Position numbers and translations under genes: made by a program
In this document: one piece after another, positions 1 to 8,800 of the stretch
Layout of the letters: each line of letters begins with the position of its first letter
How positions within the stretch are numbered: the stretch's first letter is position 1
Notes under the pieces: generated by a model
Told to the model about the DNA's origin: nothing
Seen by the model: only the letters and a program-made list of their open reading frames with translations
The model's database searches: none
Assembly: GCF_000423785.1 (NCBI RefSeq)
Contig: NZ_AUIQ01000005.1
Location: 1-59,992, forward strand
DNA: 59,992 nucleotides
Direction of reading: 5' to 3'
From: Tetragenococcus muriaticus DSM 15685
Lineage (GTDB): Bacteria; Bacillota; Bacilli; Lactobacillales; Enterococcaceae

Positions 1-274
1 GTGAGACCTCACGGGATAAGTGTTATCTCTTTCCTCGTTTACCCATAAGGTTTACGCCACAAGATTACGGTTACCTTTTGGACTTTATCGCCTTTAGCCG
101 ACTTATCCGCTCGTAGCGCCTTCCTACCTTATTCCTGTTCGTTGGGCCACGATTTCGCTATTGCTTCCTCTCTCCCGTGCCTCACAGCACGAAACTTGCA
201 AGTCGCTTTGGGATTCGTTGGTAACGACGCTCCACAGAGACTTTCACTCTAGACATAACACATGCCCGTCATAC
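1..274 (-). mobile_element. Group II (IIC-type) intron, 5' end, running off the window
   Basis: Read on the minus strand, the block starts with GTATGACGGGCATG at 274, which fits a GTRYG-type intron 5' boundary and the start of bacterial class C introns. It continues with typical domain I text (TCTAGAGTGAAAGTCTC, GTGGAGCGTCG, GGAAGCAATAGCGAAATCG, GAACAGGAATAAGG) up to the left window edge. The intron-encoded reverse transcriptase/maturase would lie beyond position 1. The base just upstream belongs to the T-run of a strong terminator, the known target type of IIC introns. The identification rests on remembered similarity, not on a search. Confidence 0.75.
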
Positions 275-563
275 TAAAAAAATCCCTAGAAGGAATCATT
301 CCTTCTAAGGATGTATATGTATACATGGTACCACCTTACTTCGTAAAAGCGAATGCTTTTACCTCTGCGTCAATACGGCATATTGCTATGCGATATTACG
401 ATCTTTTTAACGGAGACATCCGTGCACCTCTAAAAATTTTTTGAAGTACCCACTCAAAAGCCATTTTCAAATTCCCGCACTTTCACTTCTTTTCAGCTAC
501 CGAAGCTCTCTTTTCCAAAGTTTAGCGAATTTTACTTCCTTCATCAACGTGTTTCATATTATT
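275..563 (-). promoter_or_regulatory. T-box riboswitch leader with intrinsic terminator
   Basis: On the minus strand this holds, in order, a Stem I with an AGTA loop (GAAGGAAGTAAAA) and the distal AGAGAGCTTCGGTAGCTG element, the antiterminator T-box (AAGGTGGTACCATG, about 324-337), and a terminator hairpin with arms near 282-309 followed by seven Ts. Such leaders sense uncharged tRNA and control aminoacyl-tRNA synthetase or amino-acid genes. The possible specifier is TGG (Trp) in GAGTGGGTA, which is only a guess. The controlled gene must lie left of the window, beyond the intron. Confidence 0.85.
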
Positions 564-570
564 TTGATAT

Positions 571-599
571 ACGTTACCTTAAATTATTTTATTTGTCAA
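571..599 (-). promoter_or_regulatory. Promoter of the T-box leader
   Basis: A perfect -35 box TTGACA (594-599, minus strand) is followed after 17 bases by TAACGT (571-576), a weak -10. Transcription would start near 563 and run left into the T-box leader. Confidence 0.6.
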
Positions 600-671
600 C
601 TAATTTTTTATTTAAAAAAAGAAATGGATATTTTTTGCGTATTTAGATAGTAGGAGGGGGGGTGATTAAAC

Positions 672-1643
672 TTGCGACAAAAAAGTCATGATTTGCAGTA
701 TTTAGAAGTATTATACCAAAGAGGAGGGTTGACGGTAGAAGAAGAAAAAGAATATTGGAAATTGCTAAAAGGTTATCAAGGAGAGATCCAATTTGATCAG
801 ATGTGTCATTATTTTTTGAGCTCTGAACCCACTGTGATGGAGGATATTACATTGCAATTGGGAAAAAGTGTCACTCAAATTGATCAATTAATTGCAGAGG
901 GAACAGTATTATGGATCATCGATATTAAAAATTATCAAGGAAAGTACAAGTATGAAAACAATTGTTGGACCATAAATGGAAGTATTCTGTCAAATAATAT
1001 TTGTGAGCAATTATCGCGAGCCTGTCGAATAACTCAACAAATACTTAATCAAGAAGGAATTAAAATGACTGTTAAAGGAGTTTTGGTATTTATTAATCCT
1101 CATTCTGAAGTGAAGATTGTTGACTCAATCAATGAGCTTGTACTTAGCTCAAATCAAATTCCACAGTGGTTAATGTCGTTGAAGAAGCCTAGACATTCTG
1201 TGGCTTGGCAATCTGCAATCGAAAATTATCGTATACCTAATTATAGGACAACGCGTATCACAACTGCTGAACATTTTGCAAAATTGAAGAAAGGAATTCG
1301 ATGTCCTAATTGTGGTAGCTTTGCCACGAAAAAACAACATTATCATACGTTAGAATGTTCTTGTGGTTGTTTTCGAGTAAAAGAAAAAGCCATTTTACGT
1401 ACAATTAGCGAGTACGACATAATCAGGCATGATGTTTCGTTGAAGAAAAAAGATATTCATGAATTTATTGGAAAAGAGTATGGTTTAGCCTATCTTGAAA
1501 CGTTGCTAAAAAAACATTTTAAGCGTATAGGGGATACTTATTGTTACGAAAATAAAGGAGTTAGCTTTGATATTTGGTTTGACGATAAAAAGGAATATCT
1601 CGATTCGATAGAAAGCAGAATTTTTTGGAATAGAAAAGATTGA
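672..1643 (+). CDS. NERD-domain protein with C-terminal zinc ribbon
   Basis: The protein of 323 residues has an N-terminal nuclease-related (NERD) domain: a KGYQGE motif near residue 33 and the strand VLWIIDIKNYQGKY near residue 80, which match the conserved G-E and D-x-K core of these restriction-endonuclease-like folds. A zinc ribbon (CPNCG and CSCGC) lies near residues 213-235 and a basic tail follows. The start is TTG at 672, set by the site GGGGGTGAT five bases upstream; no ATG fits as well. NERD proteins are thought to act on DNA, but the cellular role is unknown. It stands alone between the T-box promoter and an IS element. Function beyond the domain calls is not known. Confidence 0.8.
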   Translation: MRQKSHDLQYLEVLYQRGGLTVEEEKEYWKLLKGYQGEIQFDQMCHYFLSSEPTVMEDITLQLGKSVTQIDQLIAEGTVLWIIDIKNYQGKYKYENNCWTINGSILSNNICEQLSRACRITQQILNQEGIKMTVKGVLVFINPHSEVKIVDSINELVLSSNQIPQWLMSLKKPRHSVAWQSAIENYRIPNYRTTRITTAEHFAKLKKGIRCPNCGSFATKKQHYHTLECSCGCFRVKEKAILRTISEYDIIRHDVSLKKKDIHEFIGKEYGLAYLETLLKKHFKRIGDTYCYENKGVSFDIWFDDKKEYLDSIESRIFWNRKD

Positions 1644-1784
1644 AAACTAGAGTAGGAATAAGAAAGTGACTCTAGAAATTGGAAAACTAGAGTTGTTTCC
1701 ATATAATTGTGTAAAAAGAAAAGAGATCATATCCATCTCTGTTACAATGTCATTTAGCCGAAAACATTGGAAAGGAAGATGGAT

Positions 1785-2990
1785 ATGACCCAACTTAATA
1801 TTAATATAGATTTTGAAGAATTAACAGAGGCAATTATGCAAAGTGATATGAATATGATGATGAAATCGTTAGCTGTCACTGTACTCAACGCTTATATGGA
1901 AGTGGAAAGGGACGAATTTATTCAAGCTCAAAACTATGAACGCAATGGTCAGCGCTTAGACTATCGTAACGGCTACTATGAACGAAGTTTTACCTTAGCA
2001 GTAGGAAAACTTCGTTTGAAAATCCCACGTACACGATCAGGGGAGTTTTCCACGCACGTTTTTGAACAATATCAGCGCAAAGATCAAGCCTTTGTCTTAA
2101 GTTTAATGGAAGCAGTCATTCAAGGTGTTTCCACAAAGAAAGTCACACACATTGTCGAAGAATTGTGTGGCGAGTCGGTGTCTAAATCATTTGTTTCGAA
2201 TACGATGAAACGATTAGATCCGGAGATCGAAGCTTTTAAGTCTCGTTCATTAACCCACAGTTCCTTTCGTTATGTTTATGTCGATGCCATGTATATTAAA
2301 GTTCGAGAAAACCATCACGTGGTGAGTAAAGGCGTATATATTGCGCAAGGGGTCAACCAGAAAAACCGCCGGGAAATCTTAGGCTTTAAGGTGAGTGAAG
2401 AAGAATCGTACGCTAGCTGGAAACAATTTTTTCAAGAGTTGCGAGAACGAGGCTTAACGCAACCACGTCTCATTATCTCCGATGCTCATTCTGGGCTAAA
2501 AAAAGCGATTCAAGAAATCTTTACAGGGGATGCTTGGCAACGTTGCACGGTCCATTTCTTACGAAATATGATCGACCAAATGCCCAAGAAAAATAACTCA
2601 GAAGCCCGCAAGCATTTGAAAAAAATCTTCCGTTCGAATACCCTACAAGGAGCCAAAGAAGCTCGTCAGAAATTTGAAGCATGCGTGCAAGGAGATTCTC
2701 GTTACGAAGCAGTATTGGCGCTACTCGATCAAGGCTTCCATGATGGCTTACAATACTTAAGCGAGCCGGAAGACTATCATTTTTCGTTACGTACAACAAA
2801 TTCTTTAGAACGCTTAAACCGGGAAATTCGACGTCGGGAAAAAGTGGTTTCGATCTTTCCCAATGTCGTTTCCGCTGAACGTTTGATTGGCGCCGTTTTA
2901 ATGGATATACAAGAAGAATGGCAACAAATGCCCAAACCCTTTTTACAAGGCCCTGTCTTAGAAGAAGAGTTCCCATTCTCTACGGATTGA
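1785..2990 (+). CDS. IS256-family transposase
   Basis: A DDE transposase of about 401 residues. Family hallmarks are RNGYYERSF and KIPRTR near the N-terminus, the first catalytic Asp in VYVDAMYIKV, the second in IISDAHSG, the zinc-like WQRCTVHFLRN motif, and the catalytic Glu in NSLERLNREIRRREK. Length and order match intact IS256 relatives, with no frameshift. ATG codons at 1779 and 1785 both follow AAAGGAAG; I prefer 1785 because MTQLN matches the family start and gives better spacing. A longer TTG start at 1767 is possible but would place the site inside the gene. The element is probably still active. Confidence 0.93.
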   Translation: MTQLNINIDFEELTEAIMQSDMNMMMKSLAVTVLNAYMEVERDEFIQAQNYERNGQRLDYRNGYYERSFTLAVGKLRLKIPRTRSGEFSTHVFEQYQRKDQAFVLSLMEAVIQGVSTKKVTHIVEELCGESVSKSFVSNTMKRLDPEIEAFKSRSLTHSSFRYVYVDAMYIKVRENHHVVSKGVYIAQGVNQKNRREILGFKVSEEESYASWKQFFQELRERGLTQPRLIISDAHSGLKKAIQEIFTGDAWQRCTVHFLRNMIDQMPKKNNSEARKHLKKIFRSNTLQGAKEARQKFEACVQGDSRYEAVLALLDQGFHDGLQYLSEPEDYHFSLRTTNSLERLNREIRRREKVVSIFPNVVSAERLIGAVLMDIQEEWQQMPKPFLQGPVLEEEFPFSTD

Positions 2991-3011
2991 TCTTGAAAGA
3001 AAACGAAGGAC

Positions 3012-3131
3012 GATTTGACAATGAATGAAGGCATGGTATTCGCGGTAAGCGAAATGGGCGCCTGTTCTTAGGTTGAAGAACCGAAGAAGCCGCCCAAGAT
3101 CACCATGTCTGAATAGATTCGTTGTCAAATC
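3012..3131. other. Strongly folded element in the IS tail (possible structured RNA)
   Basis: Nested pairings are visible: GATTTGACAA (3012-3021) with TTGTCAAATC (3122-3131); CATGGT (3032-3037) with ACCATG (3102-3107); a hairpin TTCGC-GGTAA-GCGAA (3039-3053); TGGGCG (3055-3060) with CGCCCA (3091-3096); and inside it TTCTT-A-GGTT-GAAG-AACC-G-AAGAA (3065-3088). It lies between the transposase stop and the right terminal repeat. Whether it is an RNA, a protein-binding site or a DNA cruciform is unknown. Confidence 0.6.
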
Positions 3132-3306
3132 CGTCGACTACCTGATCTTATCCGTTGCTTCGAGAAAAATTTAAACCATAAATGAAAAGAACCTTTATCA
3201 AATGATTGGAAAATCGTTCAACAGACAGGGCGTAAATGACATTGATATTTTTACACAAGATTTTGGACTTGACCCTACTAGGGGGCGTATTTTTACATAT
3301 AAAAGC

Positions 3307-4113
3307 TTACTCCAACCATTCTTCCAAGCTATTCAACACTTTTTCCACCTGTTCATCTTCCGTATGTTTCAAAAAATCGTGCCCTAGGTCATAAACAGGG
3401 ACAAACTTACAATCTGGAATCAATCGTTTTAGTTGTTTACTGTATTTAAAAGGCACCTCTTCATCGGTTGTACTAGCCGAGCTGAACGTGCGTGGAAATT
3501 TTTGTAGTATATCTTTTTCGATAACAAATTGTGAATTATCCTTAGTTGATGTTTGATAAAAGTCACTTAATTTCTGTTGTTGAACACCATAGATATAAAG
3601 TAAATAACGTTGCAAGAAAGGATCATCCCATATTTTGTCACTTTGATTAATGTTAGCAATCATTTCTTTGGTTACTGTTGTATCGGTTAGTTCGCGTGGA
3701 TTATTAATAAAAGCGAGATCACTATAACCATAAAAATGGACAAGTTGTGTAGGTAAAGTTTTATTTTGCTCGATTAATTGTTTAGTCAAATAATTGATGG
3801 CAAAGCCACCCGCTGATCTACCACAGAAAGTAAAGGGTAAATCTTTAATTTCTTTTTCTTGTAATTCTTCTAAGGTTTGTTGCATTTGATTTAAACTATC
3901 AATTAATGAAGAATTGGGTGTTAGTAAATAATCGATAGCTAGCATAATATATCCCTTATTCAAAAAAACGTTTTGCAGTGCTTGTGGTAAGTCACTTTTA
4001 CTACCGTAGACAAACCCACCACCATGGATGTAAATAACTGCCCCTTTGGCACTCGCTTCAGGACGAGCAACTGCTACTGTGCCTCCAGAGTCTAGTGTAA
4101 TGTTTTCACTCAT
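3307..4113 (-). CDS. Alpha/beta hydrolase (HSL/esterase type), linked to pucR
   Basis: This 268-residue cytoplasmic protein has the oxyanion HGGGF motif near residue 30, the nucleophile elbow GRSAGG near residue 93, and a C-terminal GHDF with the likely catalytic His. It belongs to the alpha/beta hydrolase fold, close to small carboxylesterases. The start ATG follows AAAAGGAGT and overlaps the 3' end of pucR by 8 bases, so the two genes are translationally coupled. Its place beside the purine regulator suggests action on a ureide or an ester in the pathway, but the substrate cannot be read from sequence. The stop lies 32 bases from the IS256 end, so the insertion just missed it. Confidence 0.8.
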   Translation of the reverse strand: MSENITLDSGGTVAVARPEASAKGAVIYIHGGGFVYGSKSDLPQALQNVFLNKGYIMLAIDYLLTPNSSLIDSLNQMQQTLEELQEKEIKDLPFTFCGRSAGGFAINYLTKQLIEQNKTLPTQLVHFYGYSDLAFINNPRELTDTTVTKEMIANINQSDKIWDDPFLQRYLLYIYGVQQQKLSDFYQTSTKDNSQFVIEKDILQKFPRTFSSASTTDEEVPFKYSKQLKRLIPDCKFVPVYDLGHDFLKHTEDEQVEKVLNSLEEWLE

Positions 4114-5686
4114 TTGTTGAACTCCTTTTCATTGATAATAGATAAGTTCCTATTTCATAATTAACTAATTGAATTGGGTTTGTCAAATCAATTCTTAAAA
4201 GTTCTTCGACCTTATTTAAACGATAACGAATGGTTTTAGGATGTAAGAAAAGTGTTTCAGCTGTTTGTTTATAATTTCGATTTGTTTTAAAAAAAGTATG
4301 CAATGTATCAAAAAGCTCTTTGTTGTCGTAACGTAAGTTGGTCAATTCTTCGGGAATAATTGTTTCGAGTTGTCTGAACTGATCTTCCTGCATGAAAAAA
4401 CGGAAGATCCCTAGATCTTTTACTGAAATAACATAATCAATAAAAAACGAACGATTAAAACGAAGTGTATCCAAGCACTCGAATAAGATCTCTTTTAGTC
4501 CGCTTTTTTTCTTGATTTGACTAAGCGAAAAATGAAACTGTTTGGAAATAGTTTCTTTTTCAGTGAATAATTGCTTAATTTCTTTTTTTGTAACGGCGTC
4601 GCTTTCCGATTTTAAATTAAATAAAACGACAGTGTAATTATAATGATCAAAGTAGATTTCTAATTTTCGTAGACGTCTTAATTTTTTAGCAATGACGGTC
4701 TCGTCTATTGTCCGTTTTTCTTCATCAGGGCAAATAAAGGCAATCCCTTGATAATAGGGGGAGGAATTAATATTTGCTTCATCTAGCAAGCTATTCAATT
4801 CGTCTGCATTTTTTGGAGTGTTTTGTAAAATAGCATCAGCCAAGTTATTCATACGCGCATAGCGTTCTTTTTTCAGTATTGATTCCATTTGTAGTTTTTC
4901 TTGAATTAAATCTGTCACATTTTCAATAATCATTAGATCCGATTGTTTAACTTCTGTACTTTCCTGATAGATAGACAAAGTACACTTTTGGGCAAGTGGG
5001 GAAAAAATTTCTGTTTTTAGAGCAGTAATTTGTTGATTTTGTTCTTGGGAAAATAGTGTAAGTTTTTCGTATAAATTTTTGGTAAACTCTGTCGTTTGTA
5101 AAAAATGATGCTGACTAACAACGTAATTATCAAAATTACCACCGTAGTGAATCTCGATGCCCAAGCTGTCGATTTTTAACATACAAGGAACCTTAATTAA
5201 TTGATAGAAGGTTTCCATAATTTGTTCAAAAGAGCGTAAGTTACGTTCTACTTTAGTGAACTTTTGCCGTACGTCGTAATACGTGCGAAGCAAATGTTCT
5301 TGTTGATTTAAAATAGGTTCATAAATCGTTATCATAATCTTTTCGTAAGTGATAGCCTCGGGAACTTTAATTAAAGGAATTTCATATTCAAAGCAACGCT
5401 GAATTAACCAATCTGGAATGATGGTTATCAATCGATCCATTTTTATCGCTAACCCACTAATTCCTATTTTTTTCATTTTTTGGAAAAAAACATGGATTTC
5501 ATCGTTAGAAGCATCTTTTAATGCATAAAAAGAAGTCATAATTAATTGATTTTTTCTTGTCCAATTTTCGATATCTCTTGCTTCTAATACCATCGCAGAA
5601 CTTATCGTATTTTCTAATCCAATATTTTTAGTTAATAGTTTGCATTCTTTAAACAAGTTTAATGCCATTAAATCTTTGATTTTCAT
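4106..5686 (-). CDS. pucR: PucR-family transcriptional regulator of purine/ureide catabolism
   Basis: The 526-residue protein has the N-terminal PucR sensory domain (start MKIKDLMALNLFKECKLL, with ARDIENW near residue 36) and a C-terminal PucR/CdaR helix-turn-helix (about residues 455-515: FKTNRNYKQTAETLFLHPKTIRYRLNKVEELL in several blocks). In Bacillus, PucR controls purine degradation genes in response to allantoin-type ligands. The gene is divergent from allFG across a 121-base gap that holds a palindromic operator, and it shares its message with the downstream hydrolase. It probably regulates itself and both ureide units, since the same operator occurs before allC. Confidence 0.88.
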   Translation of the reverse strand: MKIKDLMALNLFKECKLLTKNIGLENTISSAMVLEARDIENWTRKNQLIMTSFYALKDASNDEIHVFFQKMKKIGISGLAIKMDRLITIIPDWLIQRCFEYEIPLIKVPEAITYEKIMITIYEPILNQQEHLLRTYYDVRQKFTKVERNLRSFEQIMETFYQLIKVPCMLKIDSLGIEIHYGGNFDNYVVSQHHFLQTTEFTKNLYEKLTLFSQEQNQQITALKTEIFSPLAQKCTLSIYQESTEVKQSDLMIIENVTDLIQEKLQMESILKKERYARMNNLADAILQNTPKNADELNSLLDEANINSSPYYQGIAFICPDEEKRTIDETVIAKKLRRLRKLEIYFDHYNYTVVLFNLKSESDAVTKKEIKQLFTEKETISKQFHFSLSQIKKKSGLKEILFECLDTLRFNRSFFIDYVISVKDLGIFRFFMQEDQFRQLETIIPEELTNLRYDNKELFDTLHTFFKTNRNYKQTAETLFLHPKTIRYRLNKVEELLRIDLTNPIQLVNYEIGTYLLSMKRSSTNE

Positions 5687-5704
5687 TATTATAGCCGCCT
5701 TTTC

Positions 5705-5776
5705 CCTTTTTGGATAAAAAAAGGGTGAATTTTTATCTTTTTATCCAGTGTAAACGCAGACAATAAATTTTACAAT
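5705..5776 (+). promoter_or_regulatory. Putative PucR operator and allFG promoter
   Basis: An inverted repeat TGGATAAAA (5711-5719) and TTTTATCCA (5739-5747) with a 19-base spacer is followed by GTGTAAACG and a -10 box TACAAT (5771-5776). The -35 position is poor, as expected for an activator-dependent promoter. Almost the same layout recurs at 12072-12142, with 29 bases from TATCC to TACAAT in both copies. PucR as the binder is an inference. Confidence 0.65.
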
Positions 5777-5807
5777 AAAAATGTAAATAAAGAAAGGGGA
5801 GATCGAA

Positions 5808-8800
5808 ATGTTACAAACGGTAATTTCGAAAAATAATTACCAAGACTCGATTAATTTGATGTTATTAACGAATAAGATCAACGATTTTGATAACGTTAGT
5901 TCGAGTCAAATCATGATGGGGACAGATGCCAACAAAGATATCCTACAAAATACGGATTTGTTGACAGATGAAGCAAAAGAAGCTTCTCCTAATGATATGA
6001 TGATCGTTGTTGATAGTGCAGACGAAAACGTAATGGATGATGTTTTGCCAGCTATTGACGACTTTTTGAATGACCTAGCTTCTGAAGATAGTGGCGAAAC
6101 ACAAAATACCACCGCGACTACTTGGGATGAAGCAATGGAACAATTACCAGATGCCAATGTTGCGTTATTTAGTATTCCTGGGGAATATGCAGCACCTGAA
6201 ATGGAAAAGGCTTTAAAAAATGATTTGCATGTTTTTTCATTTACAGATAATGTTCCGCTAGAAGACGAAGTACGTTTGAAGAATTTAGCTCACGAAAAAG
6301 GGTTAATGATGATGGGGCCTGACTGTGGTACCGGAATTATTTCAAGTATCCCAATTGCCTTTACTAATGTTGTATCGCCCGGAAATATCGGTATTGTAGG
6401 CGCTTCCGGAACAGGGATTCAAGAAGTAACAACGATCATTGATCGCTTAGGCGGCGGAGCTGTCCATGCGATTGGTACAGGTGGCCGGGATTTAAGTGAT
6501 AAAGTCGGCGCTACTACTATGATGGATGCAATTGTAGGTTTAGAAAACCACGAACCGACGGATGTTATTTGTATTATTTCTAAACCACCTGAAAAGTCTG
6601 TACGTGATAAAGTTGTACAACTTTTACAAAGTGTTTCTAAACCTGTCGTTGCCATTTTCTTAGGAGAAAAACCAGAAAATCATGAAGGTCAAGTTTATTT
6701 AGCTCATACATTAGAAGAAACAGCTAAAATTGCGGTTGATTTAGCTAATGAAGAGCCAATTAAATCAAATTATACAGATGAAATAAAACAACCGAATGTA
6801 AATGTATTGCCAGAAAATCAAGTTGTTAAAGGGTTATACTCTGGTGGAACGTTAGCAAACGAAGCAGGTATGTTGATTTCAGAAGCATTAGATCTAGGCG
6901 GAGTCGTTAAAGAAGAAGGTTATATCCTAAGAGCAAAAGGATATGATGTCATCGACTTAGGTGATGATATTTATACACAAGGTCGCCCACACCCTATGAT
7001 CGATCCAGACGTACGTGTTAAGAAAATTCAAGAGTATGCACAAGATCCTCAAACGGGCGTCATCTTATTGGATGTAGTATTAGGGTATGGCGCACACGAA
7101 GATATGGCTGGCGCATTAATCCCAGCAATTAACGAAGCACAAGAAACAGCTAAAGCAGATGGTAGAGATCTGCATTTTGTTGCGACAGTTTGTGGTACGA
7201 GAAAAGATCCGCAAGATTATGATGATTCAGTGAAACGCTTAGAAGAAGCTGGCGTTTTTGTTGAAGAAAGCAACGATAAGGCTGTCCGTCTTGCTTTGAT
7301 GCTAAAAGGAATTACATTAACAGAAGAAGATAAAACAGTTGTTCCTTATAAAGGAGAAACGGTAGATGTTCCTGCAGTAAGTCCCAAAATTGATGAATTA
7401 CTAAACACTAAGCCAAGCATTATTAATATTGGCTTGCAAAGTTTCAATCAGTCCATTGCTGATTTTGGCGGGAAATCTGTTCAATTTAACTGGCGTCCAC
7501 GTGCAAATGGGAATAAGAAAATGATTCGCATTCTTGATGCACTAGAAGAATACGACGATCAAATTGCAGAAGAAAACCAAAAAGTAACGGATAAAATCCA
7601 AAATGCACAGCCATTCTTAGTCGATGTGGTAACAGCAGATACCGTGATCCCAGAATTTAATGAACAAAAAACATTACTTCATGCTGGACCTCCAATTCAA
7701 TACAATGAAATGACGAGCCCGATGCAAGGTTCTTGTGTAGGAGCCGCATTATATGAAGGTTGGGCAGATAACGAAGAAGATGCAATCAAGCTACTTGAAA
7801 GTGGAGAAGTTCGCTTTATTCCATGTCACCAAGTACAAGCAGTTGGGCCAATGGGTGGAATTACTTCTGGTAGTATGCCAGTAGCTGTTATAGAAAATCG
7901 TTTAACGAACAATCAAGCTTACTGTATTCTTAATGAAGGTATTGGTAAAGTTTTACGTTTTGGTGCTTATTCACAAGAAGTCATCGATCGTTTAGATTGG
8001 ATCAGAGATACGCTAGGACCAACTCTTTCTAAAGCGTTGCAAACAACTAAAGAAGGCGTGAACTTAAGTGTATTAATTGCTCGCTCCATTACTATGGGAG
8101 ATGAATTCCATCAACGTAATATTGCAGCTTCAATGAACTTCTTAAAAGAAATGGCACCATTAATTGTAGCTTTGGATATTCCACAAAATGAAAAACAAGA
8201 AGTGATTCAATTCTTAGCTGATACGGATCAATTTTTCTTAAATATCATGATGGCAACAGGTAAAGCAATTGTTGACGGTGCTAGGAAAGATACTAAAGGA
8301 ACTGTTGTTACAACTATGACGCGTAATGGCCGTGATTTTGGCGTACGTATTGCTCAAACCAAAGATGACTGGCATATTGCACCGGTAAATACTCCTAAAG
8401 GCTTGTATTTCACTGGCTTTTCTGAAGAAGACGGAAATCCTGACTTCGGAGATAGTTCAATTACTGAAACAATTGGTGTTGGCGGTATGGCAATGGTTGC
8501 AGCTCCTGGTGTTACTCGTTTTGTCGGTGCTGGTGGTTTCCAAGATGCATTAGATGTATCAAATGAAATGGAAAAAATCACACTTTCTCATAATCCAACA
8601 TTTACAATTCCAACTTGGGACTTCAAGGGAACTTGTCTAGGCATTGATATCAGAAAAGTTGTAGAAACTGGGATTACACCACTAATCAACACTGGTATTG
8701 CTAGTAATGAAGCTGGTGTAGGCCAAGTTGGTGCGGGTACAGTTCGCGCACCTTTAGGTTGTTTTGAAAAAGCATTAGAGGCTTATGCTAAAGACTTTGG

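Larger units (their letters stand above)
1689..3275 (+). mobile_element. IS256-family insertion sequence, complete
   Basis: The element has imperfect terminal inverted repeats. The left end (about 1689-1717) reads AGAGTTGTTTCC then TTGTGTAAAAA, and the right end (about 3248-3275), read on the other strand, gives AGGGTCAAGTCC then TTGTGTAAAAA. They enclose one transposase gene and a 285-base tail. Exact ends are uncertain and I see no clear 8-9 bp target duplication; only short ACTAG-type sequence is shared by the flanks. The long tail contains a folded element (3012-3131). The direct repeat GAAAACTAGAGT at 1643 and 1682 marks the left flank. Confidence 0.85.

Noticed and set aside
470-480. 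GTGCG on the minus strand at 480 as the 5' end of the group II intron
   Set aside because: The sequence from 275 to 480 is the T-box leader itself, with antiterminator and terminator, and the intron boundary GTATG at 274 follows the terminator T-run directly.
262-650. Short plus-strand frames between 262 and 650
   Set aside because: They run antisense through the T-box leader and have no ribosome sites.
2521-3034. Minus-strand frames inside the IS element
   Set aside because: They are shadows of the transposase gene.
1680-3285. Target duplication ACTAG around the IS256 element
   Set aside because: Only five bases match and their offsets from the repeats differ; the family makes 8-9 bp duplications.
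3200-3387. 61-codon plus-strand frame over the IS right end
   Set aside because: It spans the terminal repeat and the 3' end of the convergent hydrolase gene, with no ribosome site.
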